From: Cymbidium sinense
Lineage: Eukaryota; Streptophyta; Magnoliopsida; Asparagales; Orchidaceae
Length of the DNA stretch: 64,000 bases
NCBI GenBank assembly: GCA_021442155.1
Contig: CM038215.1
Coordinates: forward strand, 213,894,982 to 213,958,981
Direction: 5' to 3'
This document shows, one piece after another, positions 35,837-50,266 of this stretch. Position 1 is the first letter of the stretch. Every line of letters begins with the position of its first letter. The translations under genes were made by a program, and so were the position numbers. The notes under the pieces were generated by a model. It was not told where the DNA came from. It saw only the letters and a list, made by a program, of their open reading frames with translations, and made no database searches.

Positions 35837-37371
35837 TATTACGAAGCTATGGCACCCGAGAGGGGAGGGGGGTGTGGTTGCAAATTTTATAGAAAAATTA
35901 ATTGCAAAAGAAAGATAAGAGAAGTTTAATGAAAGAGCAAACCACCAAGAACTAAGCACAATAAAGTAAACTACAAAAAAGTAAATGCAGGAGACAAAAA
36001 AAAATTTTATGTGGCTTGGCCAAATCTAAAAATTTGGCCTACATCCACGCATAACCACCCTAACTAGGAATTCACTAAACAAAATGAGATTATAACCAAT
36101 CTCTCATACTCTCCTACAAGAGAAAGTACAACCCCAACAATAAATTCAAAATAATAAGAACAAGAAGATACAATCTGAAATATCTAACTCTCAAATCTTA
36201 AAATAATTTTACACTCAATCCCACAAAACAATATTAAGACAAATAAAATTGATGAGCTCAAGCTTATATTTATATTTTTATAAAGTTAAATAAACTTAAA
36301 AACTTTCAAACACAATGTGCAAAACTGATATAAGAAGATTAAAGCACTTGTGCAAAATGAAGGATGATAGTATTGAAAGCAAAATTCAACAAATTAAAGT
36401 TCATGAAAGCCATATGAAAGTAAAACCAATTCAACAAACCAAAGAGAAAAATTTTTTTGAAGGAATAATGAAAAAAATAAAGAGAATATTTTGACAATAA
36501 GGCACATAAAAACCTTTATTCAAATCCAACCAATGAAGTTAAATATTCAAGAGAAAAAGTTAAAGCAATTTTCTTACTCAAGTCCTTTATGTGCATGCAA
36601 TGAGATTTATGACATGGTTGAACTTGTAGAACAAGGGAAAGGTAATAGTCTCTTTCTTTAGCTAACTACTTCCAACTTTTCTTTCTCATCTTCCATGATA
36701 AAAGAGGGGATTTTTTTTACATGTTTTGCCCAACTCATTGATCCTTTTGTTAGATAAAATGAATAGGTTTATATTTAAAAGATGTAAGCTTATAATAGAA
36801 GTAGGCCTTTCTTGAAAATATGTAGGGAAATAAGAGGAAGAGTTAGGCCAAGGAAGGACCTTATCCTTCTAATGACCTCAACAAATGGCTTGGGAATGGA
36901 GTTGGCTTATATATTTTCTAGGACTAGAAGGTTAGTATATGCTCGACTGAAAGTAGGAAAGGGTTCTAATCAAAATTTTCTTTTCACCATAAATGAGAAG
37001 TTTGAACAATGTTGAAGATAATCTCCACTTGGAGATTTGTTGGTGATGAGAAGAGAGGAGAAGATCTTTTGCACTTCAATCCAATGCAAGCTTTAAGATG
37101 ATTTTCGAACAAGGTGTTTGGAGAGATGTTTCCCACTTATGATTCAAGGAAATAAATTACAAGAGTTTGGCCTAAGAAGAGAGAAGCAACAGAGGAAGAT
37201 TCATAAGATCATCTCTTTAAATAGAGTTAGGGTCAAGTGGTTTTCGGCCAAACCAAAAAGAAGAGGGAAATAATGAGAGAGAAAAATTAATAAGGAAGTT
37301 ATTTGATTTAAACAAAATAGCACTTGGAAAATAAATTCAAACAAGGGTATTTAAATTTTGGCCAAGAGAAA

Positions 37372-37430
<59 letters not shown>

Positions 37431-38856
37431 GAAGGAAATTAATCAATTCAATCAAATAAATCTAAATAATTTTGGCCAAGCATGAATAAAGGTAGGGAAC
37501 ATTATTTTGGCAAGATAATAAATTTTAAAAAATTAAACACTTAACTTAAATTTTAAATCTAACAAAATTCAAAAGTAATTTTGCCAGCCATGCAAGAGTG
37601 GAGGGAATTATTTTGAATGCACTTAACATAAATAAGCTACCATTAATTAATTAAGGAATCAATTAAGTAAGTAATTCAAAAAATTTGAATTTAAAATAAA
37701 TTAAGCATAAATTAGCATGTAAAGGCCAAGGTATTTCCAAAACTTGTTCAATCATGATTTAATGCAACATATATGAGAGATAAATGCTTAACTAAATTGA
37801 TTTAGATGAGTTAAGGCAAGTCATCTAGTTAAAACAATAAAATAAATCAAAGAAAATCCAAGTTGAAATTCGACCAAAGTGTTTCCAAAAAGAATTCAAT
37901 CTTCGTTCAATACATTTAATCATGAATCAATTATGGGAGATCAACTTAGAGGAGATTTGAATTAATTTTAACAAATAAAACTACGCCAAATACAATAAAA
38001 GAACAGTCAACCATGGACTTTCCATAAACAAGAAATTTAAAATAGGAAAGTATATAAATACATTACTCATTTAAATTTAAATTTAAATTGACTTAAATTA
38101 ATTCAAATTAACTTAATTAAATCATGATAGGGTTGACCAAGCATTGCCAAAATGAGATATCATTTTTGGAAACAAATAAAGGCAATTTCAAATTTCAAAT
38201 TCAAACTTGAAATAATTTTAGAATTTGAAATTCCATAAAAGGAGGAAAATTAATATGGAATGAAATTAATTAAACTACATAAATTTTTCATCCCAAAATC
38301 ATCAAAAATTTGTCCAAAACTAAATTGGGGTGATAATTTTGATAGGAGAGAGAAAATAAAAGGATATGAGAGATGAGAAAATATGATTAATTCATGAATA
38401 ATTTCACTCTCATGAAAAAATAAATGGATAATTAATAAGAACAAGTATGGAAATAATTAAATGAAGTGTGAAATAAATCCAACACACTTTAAAAGGCAAT
38501 GGATAAATCTTAAACTCATGTAAGTTCTTAAATTATCCAAAAAGGATTATTTAAAGAATAATTGAAAATATTATGCAAATAAAATATGAAAAATTAAACA
38601 AAAATTCAAAGAAATGATATTGAGTAATTTAAGTTATTATTTTTATATTTTTGAGCTTTTAGTTGTCTTATTACTACATAACCTAGGAAGTTTTCCAAAC
38701 TGCCCTTGTCCAGCTAATCTAGACTTTTCAAATTTTACTTAGCTTACTTAGTCTGGTGAGCTTCTTGAAGCACTTGAAATAAAGCATTAGTTACATCCAA
38801 TCATATATTTGTTATCAACAAAATCAATTGTATAAGCAATAGGGCTCATGGAGTCA
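35837..38856 (-). repeat. 5' LTR of the copia element, ~3.0 kb
   Basis: It runs from the PBS to an end shared with the 3' LTR stub (gctcatggagtca). On the minus strand it starts TGACTCC and ends near CGTAATA, which fits TG...CA with decay. A diverged copy in the opposite orientation lies at about 41,735-44,250; matching landmarks include the region of ccaaaaaggattatt (38,535) and its inverse tcctttttggataattt (42,115). A TA microsatellite sits inside. No gene is seen. Confidence 0.75.
37374..37428. repeat. TA dinucleotide microsatellite
   Basis: An uninterrupted TA run of about 55 bases lies within the copia 5' LTR. Confidence 0.95.
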
Positions 38857-41080
38857 ATAAAAATATTTTTTTCTACTTTATAAAAAAATTTGATGTATAA
38901 TTTTAACTATTTTAAAACTTATTTTAAAGTTATTAAAATAAGATGACATGCTTTAGTCCAATTAAATCTTTAAGATGAGATCAGACTCTTATCAAGATTA
39001 TAAGTATGCTCAAACCACACTGAGTAGCACACAAATATGGTGCTATGATAGGAATACCCATAGATATTTGTTTAATCTAGGATAGGATGTTGTTAGGTTT
39101 GTTATAAGGCAATTATATTTTTTTTCTTTGTTTGTAATAGCCATATATTTTATGTTCTCCTTTAAAATGATGTTTACTATGTGTGGGATTTGCGCACTAG
39201 ATTTATAATATATGCATTTTTTTTATAGAATTTCATGTCCAAAAGTAGACGACTTAATGATTAAATTTATAATAAAACTATTATATACGTGCTTGCTAGC
39301 TCAGCCTTCAGGTCAAGCTTGATTTATTTCACGTTACATGTTATATTATACTTGTGAACATTCACTCTAATTTTTTATTGTAAGAAATTGAGTCAATATT
39401 TTATTTTTCTTTTCTCATGTGCCTTCTAAAGTCTAAGAAGAGTCTGCATTAAAACTAAGGTATGAACATGAGTCCCCAATAGATCATGTAAAAGCAAGGA
39501 CCAAGAGTAGCTTGCTCATGTCTCATATCTTAAGTTCAAATATTTATTTTTTGTATGGACTTAAGATCGAGCATGTATATATGTGGCGGACATGACCACT
39601 TCCTTTTCTTTTTAACAGGGTGTATTACAAACTCAAATTCTAACTAACCTATTTATATTTGTTCTTTCATGATGTGTCATTTTACTCACACATGTGTGAT
39701 GATTTCTATTCTTTCTTACTGTAGTGTGATAGTCTGGCTTACATTTGCATTAGGCTCATAGGGCAATTTTTTTTATAAAAGTTAATAATTTGAAAGCTAA
39801 CTCTAAAATTTAGGAATAAAATGATCAATATTTTCATAATAAAATTTTACTTTAATACATGGCTTATGGCTACTCTTTAAAATAATTTCATTTCATGGCT
39901 TTAACCCCTTGCATAATTAATAAAGTCTCCACATTATGGATAGATAATTTTGCATTATTTTATTACCTTGGAGAGTATATTTGCTTCTTCGTACTTGATT
40001 AGACATATGATTTATTCACCTTTGTGGTTGTCTAAAGCATCACAGGGTGTTAGTGGTCGTCTTGACCTAAATAGGATTCTAAATCCATGTCGAATAATCC
40101 AACTTTAGCGGTTGGGTTATTCCTTTTTTTCCTTCCTCAAACTTCTCCTCCCACAAACTTCTCCTCCCACTTCGAAGAGTATAAGTCATATTCATACCTT
40201 TTCCATTAGAATAAAGTCATAGGATTTTAGATTGGCTTTTTTTGATGGCCTTAAATTTATGAAATTCCCCTAGACGATGTAATTCATGGATTGTTAATAT
40301 GAGATTATTGGCCATGTTGGGTTGACTAGCTTTATGGCTAAATATATTTAAGGTTTTATAACCAAGACAATAGATCCATGAAATTTTGACTTGGTTGTTT
40401 CTAACAATTATGGAAATTCTTTACCTATTCTTTTGAAGCCCTCTTGATACCATTTTATTGGTTAACATATTTTTGATGCCATTTTGTAGGCCTTAATTAT
40501 TGAGAAGAGAACTCCCATTAAGTTACAATAATTTACCCTTTACCTAGTGGCTCAATTTAGCTTTGACAACTTGAGGTATCCCTTATTGACATCATAACAA
40601 TTTTCTTAGTTAACTATATGATGATTTATAAATTTCAAGCAAGACTACTTTAATCAAGAGTGTTCTTAAGTATCCCCCAAAAGGTAATTAACAAAGTTGG
40701 ACATAGTTTTTGTGAGTTGCTCTTTACCCCAAAATAAAAAAAAAATTAATTTTTTTAGTTAAATGTAAGAATCTCCATAGGCCTTTTTTTTGTAGATATG
40801 TTTGGTTCAAGCTAGTTTTATTTTTTTAGTCTTTCATTTCTTACCTTATCTTATAAAGATTATCTTATGAAGACCCTCCATACTCCTTTTTTTTATTTTA
40901 TCTTCTTTGTTTTCTCTTGCTCTTCTAATCCTCAAACTTACCTTTCATTGTTAAACAATGGCAATGAGAGATCTTGGTGAAGAGGCTATTTAAAAAAGTG
41001 ATGATTTAAAATAAAATGCAACATATGCACAATAGGAGGCAAATAGAGTATTCTTGAATGACATGTTTTTCTTATTCAAC
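38857..41080. other. Decayed intergenic or LTR-like sequence
   Basis: I see no gene. The phrases gtagcttgctcatgtctcat (about 39,510) and ggcggacatgaccac resemble plant gypsy LTR text, but I cannot mark ends. A small duplication, aaacttctcctcccac twice, lies at about 40,139-40,171. Confidence 0.35.
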
Positions 41081-41734
<654 letters not shown>

Positions 41735-44250
41735 GTATACACTTTGTGTATATCATCATTTGATTTGATGATAACAAATCTTGTGCAATAATTTTTTGTA
41801 AGATAAATTATCCACTCTAATTGTTATGATTGTCATTCTTAATTTAGATTTTTATTGATGATAAATATATATATCCTTGAAGCTACTAATTATTTATTTC
41901 AAGTATTTCAGGAAATTCACCACTCAACTTGCTTAACTAGATCGAGAAAGTCATATCAGCTAGACTAAGATAATTTGACAAACTTTTTAGGTAATACAAT
42001 AATAATATAAATAAGAGTTCAATAATATGAAAATAATAGTTTAAATAACTTCATATCATTCTTTGAATTTTTGCATAATTTTTCATATTTTATTTACATG
42101 ATATTTTTCAATTATCCTTTTTGGATAATTTATCTACTTGCATGAGATTAAGCCAAATGCATTTTTAAAGTTTGTTGGATTTATTTCACATGTTATTTAA
42201 TTATTTTCATTCTTGATCTTTTAAATAATTTATTTATTTTAGGATAAGAGTGAAATTATTAATGAATTATCTATATTATTCTTTTCTCTCTCCTATCCTT
42301 TTTTCTCTCTCTCTCTCTCTCCTATCAAAATTATCACACCAGTTTAGTTTAAGCTGAATTTTTTTTTTTTTTAGGATGAGGAATTTAATGTAATTTACTT
42401 AATTTAATACCATATTATTTTCTTTTATTTTATGGAATTTCAAATTCTAAAATTAATTATATTTTGAGTATCAAATTGTATATTGCCTTGATTCATTTCT
42501 AAATTTGTTTTTTTTTGTTTATGACATATTTTGGCTGAAATTTTATTGGTTCTTATCATTATATCTTATTTATTTCATTTGACTTAAAAGCATTAATATT
42601 TTCCATATTTGAGATTTTTTTAAATTCAAATCATTTTAAATTTTGAATCTTGCCATAAATTATTTTAAATTTTATTTTACTTATTGTTTGCATGCTTATG
42701 ATGGCCCCCTATTTATTCTAATTTATTTAATTCGGTTTTATTTGAATTAATTTGATTTAATTTAAATTTAAAATCAAATGGCTTTGGGTTTAATGCACTT
42801 TCTATTTTTTGAATTTTATTTTTGGTAATATTTAGCCTGCTCACCAAAATCTATTTTTATTTAAATAAAAAATATTTTAAAATTTCAAATTCCTTCTTAA
42901 TTAATCTCTCTTGATTGATAATGTATTGAATATCATTACTTTGAGATTGGTTTATTTAATGAAAGTTTTGGCCATCCTATATGATGAAGAATATTTAATT
43001 ATTTTAAATGCATTTAAAAATATTCCCTCCAAGGTGGAATGTCTCAGAATTACTTGGATTTTTTAAATTCAAATTCAAATTTATTATTTCGAATTTGAAT
43101 TAAATCCCTTCCATATTTAGTTTCCTCATATATTTTTCCCTCTTGTTTCCTCTTGGCTTGGCCGAAATTTTCATGGACTAAACTCTATTTAAGGAGTTGA
43201 TTTCTTGACTTAACTTTCTCTTGCAAAATACTCTTTCCAAACTCTTGCAAAATAATTTCTTAGTGTTCAAGTGCTCAAGTTCTCTCATTTCTTCTTTACA
43301 TCTTCAACCATAACCAAGGGGAGATCTTCTTCATCATCTTCAAGTCTTGTGCTCACATATTCATTCATCAAAAGACTTAAGTAAGATTGTTTCAAATTGC
43401 TTCAATCATTGTTGGTTTCGATTTTTGATGGTTTGGTGTGATTGAAACGAATTACTATTAACATTGTTGAAAACTTTCTAAAAAAATTTCAATAATTTTT
43501 CAAGTGATTTAAATAATTTATATTATCATTAACTTGTGTTTTGATTTATGATCACATCTTCAAGGCTTTTACAAATATTTATTTTCATAGTTTTTATATT
43601 CATGATCTTTATAGTTTACTTTGTTCAAGTTCTTTAAAAGTTAATTTTTATTCTAGCACATTGTCTTAAAGTTATTTTAAGTTTATACTTTCAAATCATC
43701 ATTTCACCTTGTGGAAATATTTTCAAAGAAATATTTATTTCAAGTATTTTACATAAAGATCATATCATTGCATTATTTTAAAATCATAAAGAAACATACA
43801 CACATTGAGCTCTCTTTCTTGTTTATCTTATTATTGTTTTATTCAGGCTTGTGAGCAATTTTTTTTAAAAATAAGAGAGATAATTTAATACTTTTATTTG
43901 GGGTTGTACTTGCTCATGTTGGAAAGTATATTGTTGTTGTTTGCCCAATATAGAAAAGTATACTGTTGGGGTTGTACTTATCCAGTGTAGAAAAATATGT
44001 TGTTGGGGTTGTATTTATCCGGTGTAGGAGAGTACGGGAGATTTGTTATAATCTCATTTGATTATTTAATTCCTAGTCAAGGTGACTAGGAATGGACATA
44101 GGATGGTTTTTGTATTTTGGCCAAACCACATAAATAATTTATGTGCCTCCTATTTTTACTTTTATGTATTTGGTTTGGTTGTTGCTTTGCTCTTTCAATA
44201 TAAAAAATTTTATATATTTTGTAACTAACTTTTATACAAAGTTTAAAAAC
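41735..44250 (+). repeat. Diverged copia LTR, solo, opposite orientation to 35,837-38,856
   Basis: Read forward, it follows the reverse complement of the 5' LTR: gatgataacaaat near the start (41,768), tttttggataattt (42,118), cggccaaat-type text, a repeated ggggttgta unit at 43,900-44,010, then ctagtcaaggtgactaggaa and gccaaaccacat (44,085-44,130). No PBS or pol follows it, so it is probably a solo LTR or a remnant. The ends are approximate. Confidence 0.65.
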
Positions 44251-44928
44251 TAAGTTTTAATTTGAAAATCTTTTAATATCCTCTTAATAATAATCATAAT
44301 TTCCTAACAAAATTAAATAATGTTTCTTTAGCCCACACATGTTACCAACCAGAATATGTGGAGATGTTTGCATTATTTTGTTAAATTCTACTCTTTGTGA
44401 TAGAAAAAAATAACTTTCTCTAGTTCAATTCTTTGTTAAAATTTTACAATTCTTCTAATACATGTACCATTTTTTGTGGTTGCAAGGTATGAAGGTATTA
44501 CCAAAGTCCTTCGGTCATACAACCCCCTCATTGTTATGCCAACTTCTTGTTATAGTTTTAGTTGATAAGAATTTTAATAATTATCTCATAATATATGCTA
44601 AGTAGTTTGTTTGTATAGAAATCACACTATTATTTTTGTTTCATATGTTCAAATCATGAATATTTGTTTATGATAATGTGGTCTATTTGAATAGATCAAT
44701 ATTCAAATCACACTTCTTTGTTTCTTCTTTCTAATATTGCAATTGTAAAATAATAATAATAACACTCACAAGATATTGCTTCATGACAAACTATTAATGA
44801 ATAGTAAATCCATCATAAATGAAATTCCAAGAGCATGTCCATCATAAATGCAAGAAAACTCAATGTGTTGGCTAACAAAGAACATTAATATGGTTGTTAA
44901 ACAAAATTTAGATTCACCTATTGTTAAG
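44251..44928. other. Unassigned AT-rich sequence
   Basis: No gene, RNA or terminal repeat is recognised. Confidence 0.4.
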
Positions 44929-45095
44929 AAAGGAGAGGTAGACCTAAGAAGACTTGGTTTGGATGTACAAAAAATGGCCTTAGTTTATTAGAATTAAATG
45001 AGAATTTAACACTTAATAAGACACAATGGAAAATAAGTTTCATGTAGTCGACCCCACATAGTGGGATATAGGCTTGCTGTTATTATTATTAGTTA
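44929..45095 (+). mobile_element. 3' end of an RTE-like LINE
   Basis: The frame from 44,929 reads ERRGRPKKTWFG, then LNENLTLNKTQWKISFM and a stop. It is followed by gtcgaccccacatagtggga and a short ATT-rich tail. Both the R-G-R-P-K-K-T-W line with N-x-x-L-x-x-W and the untranslated G-A-C-C-C-C-A-C phrase are widespread at the 3' end of a plant non-LTR retroelement family, which I believe is RTE-type. A second copy of the tail, inverted, is at 58,684. The piece is 5'-truncated, as LINE copies usually are. Confidence 0.7.
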
Positions 45096-46430
45096 GTTAT
45101 ATAATACTCATTGCAAATCGAGAAATCAAATTAATCCTTCAAACATTCTACCAAAAACCCAACATAATACATTTAAAACATAATAAATTCAACCTTCCTT
45201 TAAAAGCTAACCTTTCATTCCCCCTTTTAGACTCTCATTATCTCAAATTTTAACGGTAGTCTCAATGAATAAGAAGAAAGTTGAATCAAAATTTCCACAA
45301 ACTCTTCCAAAAAACCATATCTAAGATGAATCTACCTTCAATATCTCTTACAAACTAAAAGCACATGCATAAAACACACATGTTTCTTTAGAGTAGCTCG
45401 CAACTATGTTCAAAATATACAAATTGATAATTACATAAATATGAAAGTCTAGTTCACAGCCACTACTCAAAATACCAAAAAATGATGATTACAAAAATCT
45501 CCACATAAAATTTTAGCACATACAACTCTTATAGAAAATAAACACTGTTACTACAACTACAATTCAAATAGCAATCAAAATTTTAATTTGCAGCATCTCT
45601 TATTTAATTTGTCCAATTTCAAACACTCAACTTCATCTACCCATCTGAAGTAATTGCAAGCATCTATTATCATATTTTGGGGATACCAATAAAATCTTTA
45701 TTCATATTTTTCACCTTTGTAGTAAGTAAATAGCTTACATTACAAGTTGTTGTGATTATATTTGACACTCATGGTTGCTCATTGATGTTATTGAGTATTT
45801 TAAATTCATTTTTCCACAAGCACCATACCTTAAATATGAACAAATAGTAGAAACCTTAAATAATTGTACATAATAAAGGAAACCATAAAAGCATTATATG
45901 TACCTTCCATGAATAATTTTCTTGGTTGCATACACATAATAGAAAATTTTGAGGCAATAATAAGCTATCAAACTCAGCATAAGTGTTTAAAAATATAATT
46001 TAACATAAGCAAATTACTGAACCAAAAGATTCATGCATAACTCTTTCCAATTTCTAAATTACTCAAATAAAGAATTATATAACCCAAAATCTTAATAAAA
46101 ATCACAAGAAAATTTACATATATTTTGAAATAAAGAATTCCATAGGCTTCATTTGCTAGATTGTCAAATTGGTTTTCGGCAATAACTAGCAAGAAAAAAT
46201 GGTATGGTAAATTGTTTAATCATTCCTCTAATAAGAACAAAAACATAGCAAATACAATAATGAGAGAATAATTCATACTAAAATTGTATATACTTGGATT
46301 CAAATTAGATACATAAAAAAACAAAATAGTATTAAAATAAAAAATTTTAAAAGATACATGACCAATAAAGTGATCTTTTTTAATGGAAAGAGAAGGGACA
46401 AAAAAGAGAAAATTTTGAGACAAATGGGCT
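45096..46430. other. Unassigned AT-rich sequence
   Basis: No gene or domain is seen on either strand. The minus-strand frame 46,220-46,423 is a hydrophobic translation of AT-rich DNA without a recognised motif. Confidence 0.4.
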
Positions 46431-46504
46431 AGGAGGTTGTCTGAATAAGGAGTGCAATGTAAAACAAATGTAGTGTAAAGTGAATGTAATGTGTTTGAAT
46501 TACT

Positions 46505-47025
46505 TTAGGTTGTTTGGTTGGAAACTCAACAAATACATGGGTTCATTTTTTCTTGTTTGGTAGAATGATGTAATGTAAAGCATTTTCTTGGGGTTAAGAG
46601 TGGTGGTGGTGGAGACCGATAGTAGGGATTGTCGCTAGTGATAGTGAGCGCGATTGACGCGGAAACGATTCCAATGGTCGGGATGGTGGTGCTATGTACA
46701 GCAACAAGAATGGAGGTGGCAATGATGGTGGCGACGGTAGTGGTGGGTAGTGGTTGTGGCTGGCATTGAGAGGTGGTGGAAATGGCCTCCTGCAACTGGT
46801 GATGTTAGATGGTGGGTTGTGCAGCCATTTTAACTTTACACCAATTGGTGTATTTAAAATTCGCCCAATTTGGGTGAACTCCAAATACACCACAAATCAC
46901 ATTTCCAATGCATTTCAAATAATCTATAAATACTTTGAAATTTTACTTTGCATCATACCAAACACTCAAAAAAGTTAAAATCTTTGCATTTTATTTACTT
47001 CACATCTAACCAAACATCCCCTAAG
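46505..47025. mobile_element. Candidate TIR element (hAT-type MITE) with GC-rich core
   Basis: The left end ttaggttgtttggttgg and the right end aaccaaacatcccctaa are imperfect inverted repeats, and a second inner pair exists (tgtttggtagaatgatg near 46,553; catcataccaaacac near 46,952). GTTTGGTT-bearing ends are typical of small plant hAT-type elements. The core (46,600-46,830) is rich in GGTGG/GTGGTG and gives several overlapping Pro- or Gly-rich chance frames. I could not find a clear 8-bp target duplication; gcaatgtaaaacaaatg-like text before the left end may be part of the element. Confidence 0.5.
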
Positions 47026-47562
47026 TATTATACAATATTTAGTACTTGACATTCTCCAACAAACTAATCAATTCAAGGAATTATCAATTTGAACTAAGTG
47101 TATTGAATTTAGAAGAGAACATCATACTATGTATATTCAAATAAAAATTGATAAAAATTTATAACAGCCAAGTAGCTAAAGTCATAAGAACCATTTACAA
47201 CACTAATAAGCACATAAGAAACTAAGTTCAAATAAAATATTAGTTCAAGTAAGAATTTAAACTACTATAATTTATTTATTATTCATATTCAATAATTAAA
47301 AATGAAATACTAATGTTTTCATCTAAAATAATTATTTACTTATTTTAAATTCTAAACATTTACTTCTAAATAAATTCAAGGAACTATGAGAATCACATAA
47401 AATTACTTGAGGACAAGATGAGTTTGAGGTATTTGATTAATGAGTAAATTTAGTGAAATAATTTAGAAATGAGCATATATTTTAAGTAAAACTAAAGTAA
47501 TTTTATGGTTATTATCACTAATTTATGGTGTTTCTAACAAGAAATTTCAGTATGTAAAAGAA

Positions 47563-47829
47563 ATGAAAATTTTTACAAGAATGTTAAAGTGTCACCTTGG
47601 CTTTGTGCTATGCAATGCCGCATCACTAGTAACAAAAAATATGACCTCAGAAATAGAGAACATGTGCATTGGCATTGGAATTGACATTGCAGTGCTTAAG
47701 TGGATGATCAACAAGACTTTAATAAAGAGAGCTGGGCATGATTTAAAAAGTGCTTTGGCACTAAAAAGAGTAAAAATGGGCCAAGAACTTAGAGAGCTCT
47801 ACGTCTTGATGCTAGAACCCATAAAGTGA
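47563..47829 (+). other. Unrecognised 88-codon open frame
   Basis: The translation (MKIFTRMLKCHLGFVLC..., ending RELYVLMLEPIK) shows no family I know. It is followed by cactttggttctgctc and caccatggcattatg, which resemble the GC-motif of the nested complex. It may be a scrap of an LTR or of a pol gene. I see no promoter and no evidence of splicing. Confidence 0.2.
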
Positions 47830-48850
47830 AGCCATAAGATTCAATGGTTGGCACTTTGGTTCTGCTCTTTATGGCACCATGGCATTATGACCTAATAGAT
47901 TCACTTTTAAATTAACTTTGAGGTTTGTTAGGGGAGTTACCAGTGTAGTTATGGGAGAAATTTAAGTGGGGCTCAACTACTAACAAATAAAAAGACTTAT
48001 GAAGTGTATTTGTGGGGTTTTTATTTTTATTCTTATTTTTGTCATTTTGTCACTTCGATGTACTTTGGAGTGTCACTTAGTGTATGAAGTGTGTGAGAAA
48101 TGAAAAAAGAGAAAACTACTGAGAATAAATTACATTCATGAAAGCAATGAGGAGGAGGAAAAACAATTTTAGGAGAGAATTTTCTAGTTCATTCTTCAAT
48201 TAACTTTATATTTTATGGTGTATTTTAAATTTTTATGAATTGTAATAGTGATTTATCCTTCTCATTGATGAACTAAGTGTTATTAAATTGGATTTATGGT
48301 AAACTTATGTTGTTCTTTGGATAATATTGTGTTGATGTTGTGATAAAGTTGTTTAGTTATTTCATTTCTCTTTGTACTTAATTTAGTTACATTCTAGCCA
48401 TATGAAAATTTAAAATCATGTTTAATCTATAGATATCAAAAGAGTCATAGATGAACAATTATAGAGAAATAAATAGGCATATAAGTATATATGTATATAT
48501 TAGTTAGATTTGCAAACTTAAAAGAAAATGCTACTAGGTGCCTAGTGCCTATTTTGTGATATATGCGGAGAAAAGGTGTAAGGTGGTTATAGATGGCTGT
48601 AATATCATGAATGTAATATATACCAACCCTTTTTTAGAGTGAATCTTAAGTGAGAACCTAAATTTGAGCCATTTCATGTGACTTGGATAAATTACACTTT
48701 TTTCCCATGACATCTACGGGCCTAGTGCCTATAAAAATAAATAGCTATACAAATCATATTTTGTATGATGTTTAGCCCATTGACATAACACAAATATTAT
48801 TTAGTATACCTTAGCTTTATGATCTTAATATGATTCATTATCAAAAAAGT
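47830..48850. other. Unassigned, possibly LTR-derived sequence
   Basis: No gene is seen. The segment gtgtgagaaatgaaaaaaga with cattcttcaattaacttt (about 48,090-48,210) reads like the end of a gypsy LTR, but no partner or PBS follows. The phrase ggtgcctagtgcctat occurs twice (48,537; 48,719, partly). Confidence 0.3.
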
Positions 48851-48879
48851 TTCAATACATGTGTAGAAGTCATAAGGAT

Positions 48880-49660
48880 TTTGATTTATCTAATGAACTT
48901 TTTAGCATCTGTAGTCCATACAAACTTATCTTTCTTTAAATTATCAAGAAGCTATAACAAGGTGAAATTATTAATGAATCTTCTATAAAAGATAGCTAAT
49001 CCATAGAAACTTCTAATATCTATAAAAGATTTTTGAGTAGTTTAGTTTATAATGGATTTAATTTTTTTGTGGAATTTGCCTTTAATCCATCAACAAACAT
49101 GATGAAACCTAAGAAGATAACTTCAGGTTGATAGAAGAAACAGTTCTTAAGATTTACATATAATTTTATTGCTTTTAATTTCTCTAAGACTATCCTTAAA
49201 TGTTGTAAATGTGACTCCTCATCAAAGCTAAACATAGGAATATCATCAAAATAAACAACAAGAAATTGACCAATAAAAGGTTTTGGTATAGTGTTCATTA
49301 GTCTCATGAATGTACTAAGTGCGCTTGGAAGGTCAAATGACATAACTAGCCATTCATAAAGACCCTCAAAGGTTTTATACATTGTCTTTCATTCGTTTAC
49401 TAGCTTGAGAATATGGAGATATCCAATTTTCAAATCATTTTTAGAGAATAAAGATGAATTAGAAATAAGATCTAGCATATTATTCAGCCTAGGTATATGG
49501 AACCTATCTTTTGTTGTGATCTTATTCACTACTCCATTATTAATACACATTCTCTAAGTTTCATCTTTCTTACAGGTTCAAAGGGTTGGTACTACACAAA
49601 AACTAAAACTTTCTTAAATTAAACCTTCGTTAAGAGTTCATCAACTTATCATTTTAATTA
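48880..49660 (-). pseudogene. Decayed gypsy reverse transcriptase
   Basis: The best frame, 49,382-49,047, reads YEWLVMSFDLPSALSTFMRL, then KPFIGQFLVVYFDDIPMF, with the YFDD catalytic box kept, then FLGFIMFVDGLKA. Downstream (about 49,040-48,890) SFYGLAIFYRRFINNF continues the thumb region. Upstream (about 49,600-49,400) an ID-L-K-S-G-Y-like line is degraded. The element is cut soon after. The conserved box shows it decayed later or less than the Tat copy. Confidence 0.85.
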
Positions 49661-50266
49661 TGCATGCTCAATGGATTCATCCTATAATATGGTAAATTAG
49701 TTATCTTTGAACCATAAATCAGGTTTATATCATGTTGTATTTCTCTTAAAGATAATAATTCATTAATTAAGTCATCAAGGATCAAATCAACAAATTTAGA
49801 CAACAAATCTAAGCCCACAATCGGTATATGGTGTTCCTTAATATCAACAAAAATTTCACGAAGGCATAGGATAAATGGAAAAGTGGGATCATTGAATTAT
49901 ATAGCTAAACAACTAAACCCTAAGGTTTTGAAGTGAATTTCAAAAGATTTGAGCATATCAAGGTGTAGATTAGAAGTATCCTTTCTATTTTTAGTGGATA
50001 TATCAACTGAAGCTTTTTATTCTTTTTATGATTGGGTTTGAATTATAATTCAAAATTGGGCTTATGTGGTGGTGTCAAAAGAATTCTATGCGGCGATGTA
50101 TGACCACTCTTTCAGTGGATTTAATTAAGATTAATTTAATGATCCTTTCATTGTGATTGAATACATAAGTATTTTCACAATTATAATGAATCACATTTAA
50201 ATCATAAAATCACAATCTTCCTAATAGGATATATGTGATTTCCATTAGAATGACATCACATAAGAT

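Larger units (their letters stand above)
30790..38856 (-). mobile_element. Decayed Ty1/copia element (minus strand)
   Basis: Read on the minus strand the order is 5' LTR (38,856-35,837), iMet PBS, gag with zinc knuckle, integrase, RT, RNase H, polypurine tract and a stub of the 3' LTR. Integrase before RT defines Ty1/copia. The LTR of about 3 kb and the integrase wording (LELLHMDLFGPT) are compatible with the SIRE/Maximus lineage, but I see no envelope-like frame and leave the lineage open. All frames are interrupted. Confidence 0.85.

Noticed and set aside
46526..46893. Overlapping minus-strand Pro/Ser/Thr-rich frames
   Set aside because: They are chance frames in the GC-rich core of the TIR element, in different phases of the same low-complexity DNA.
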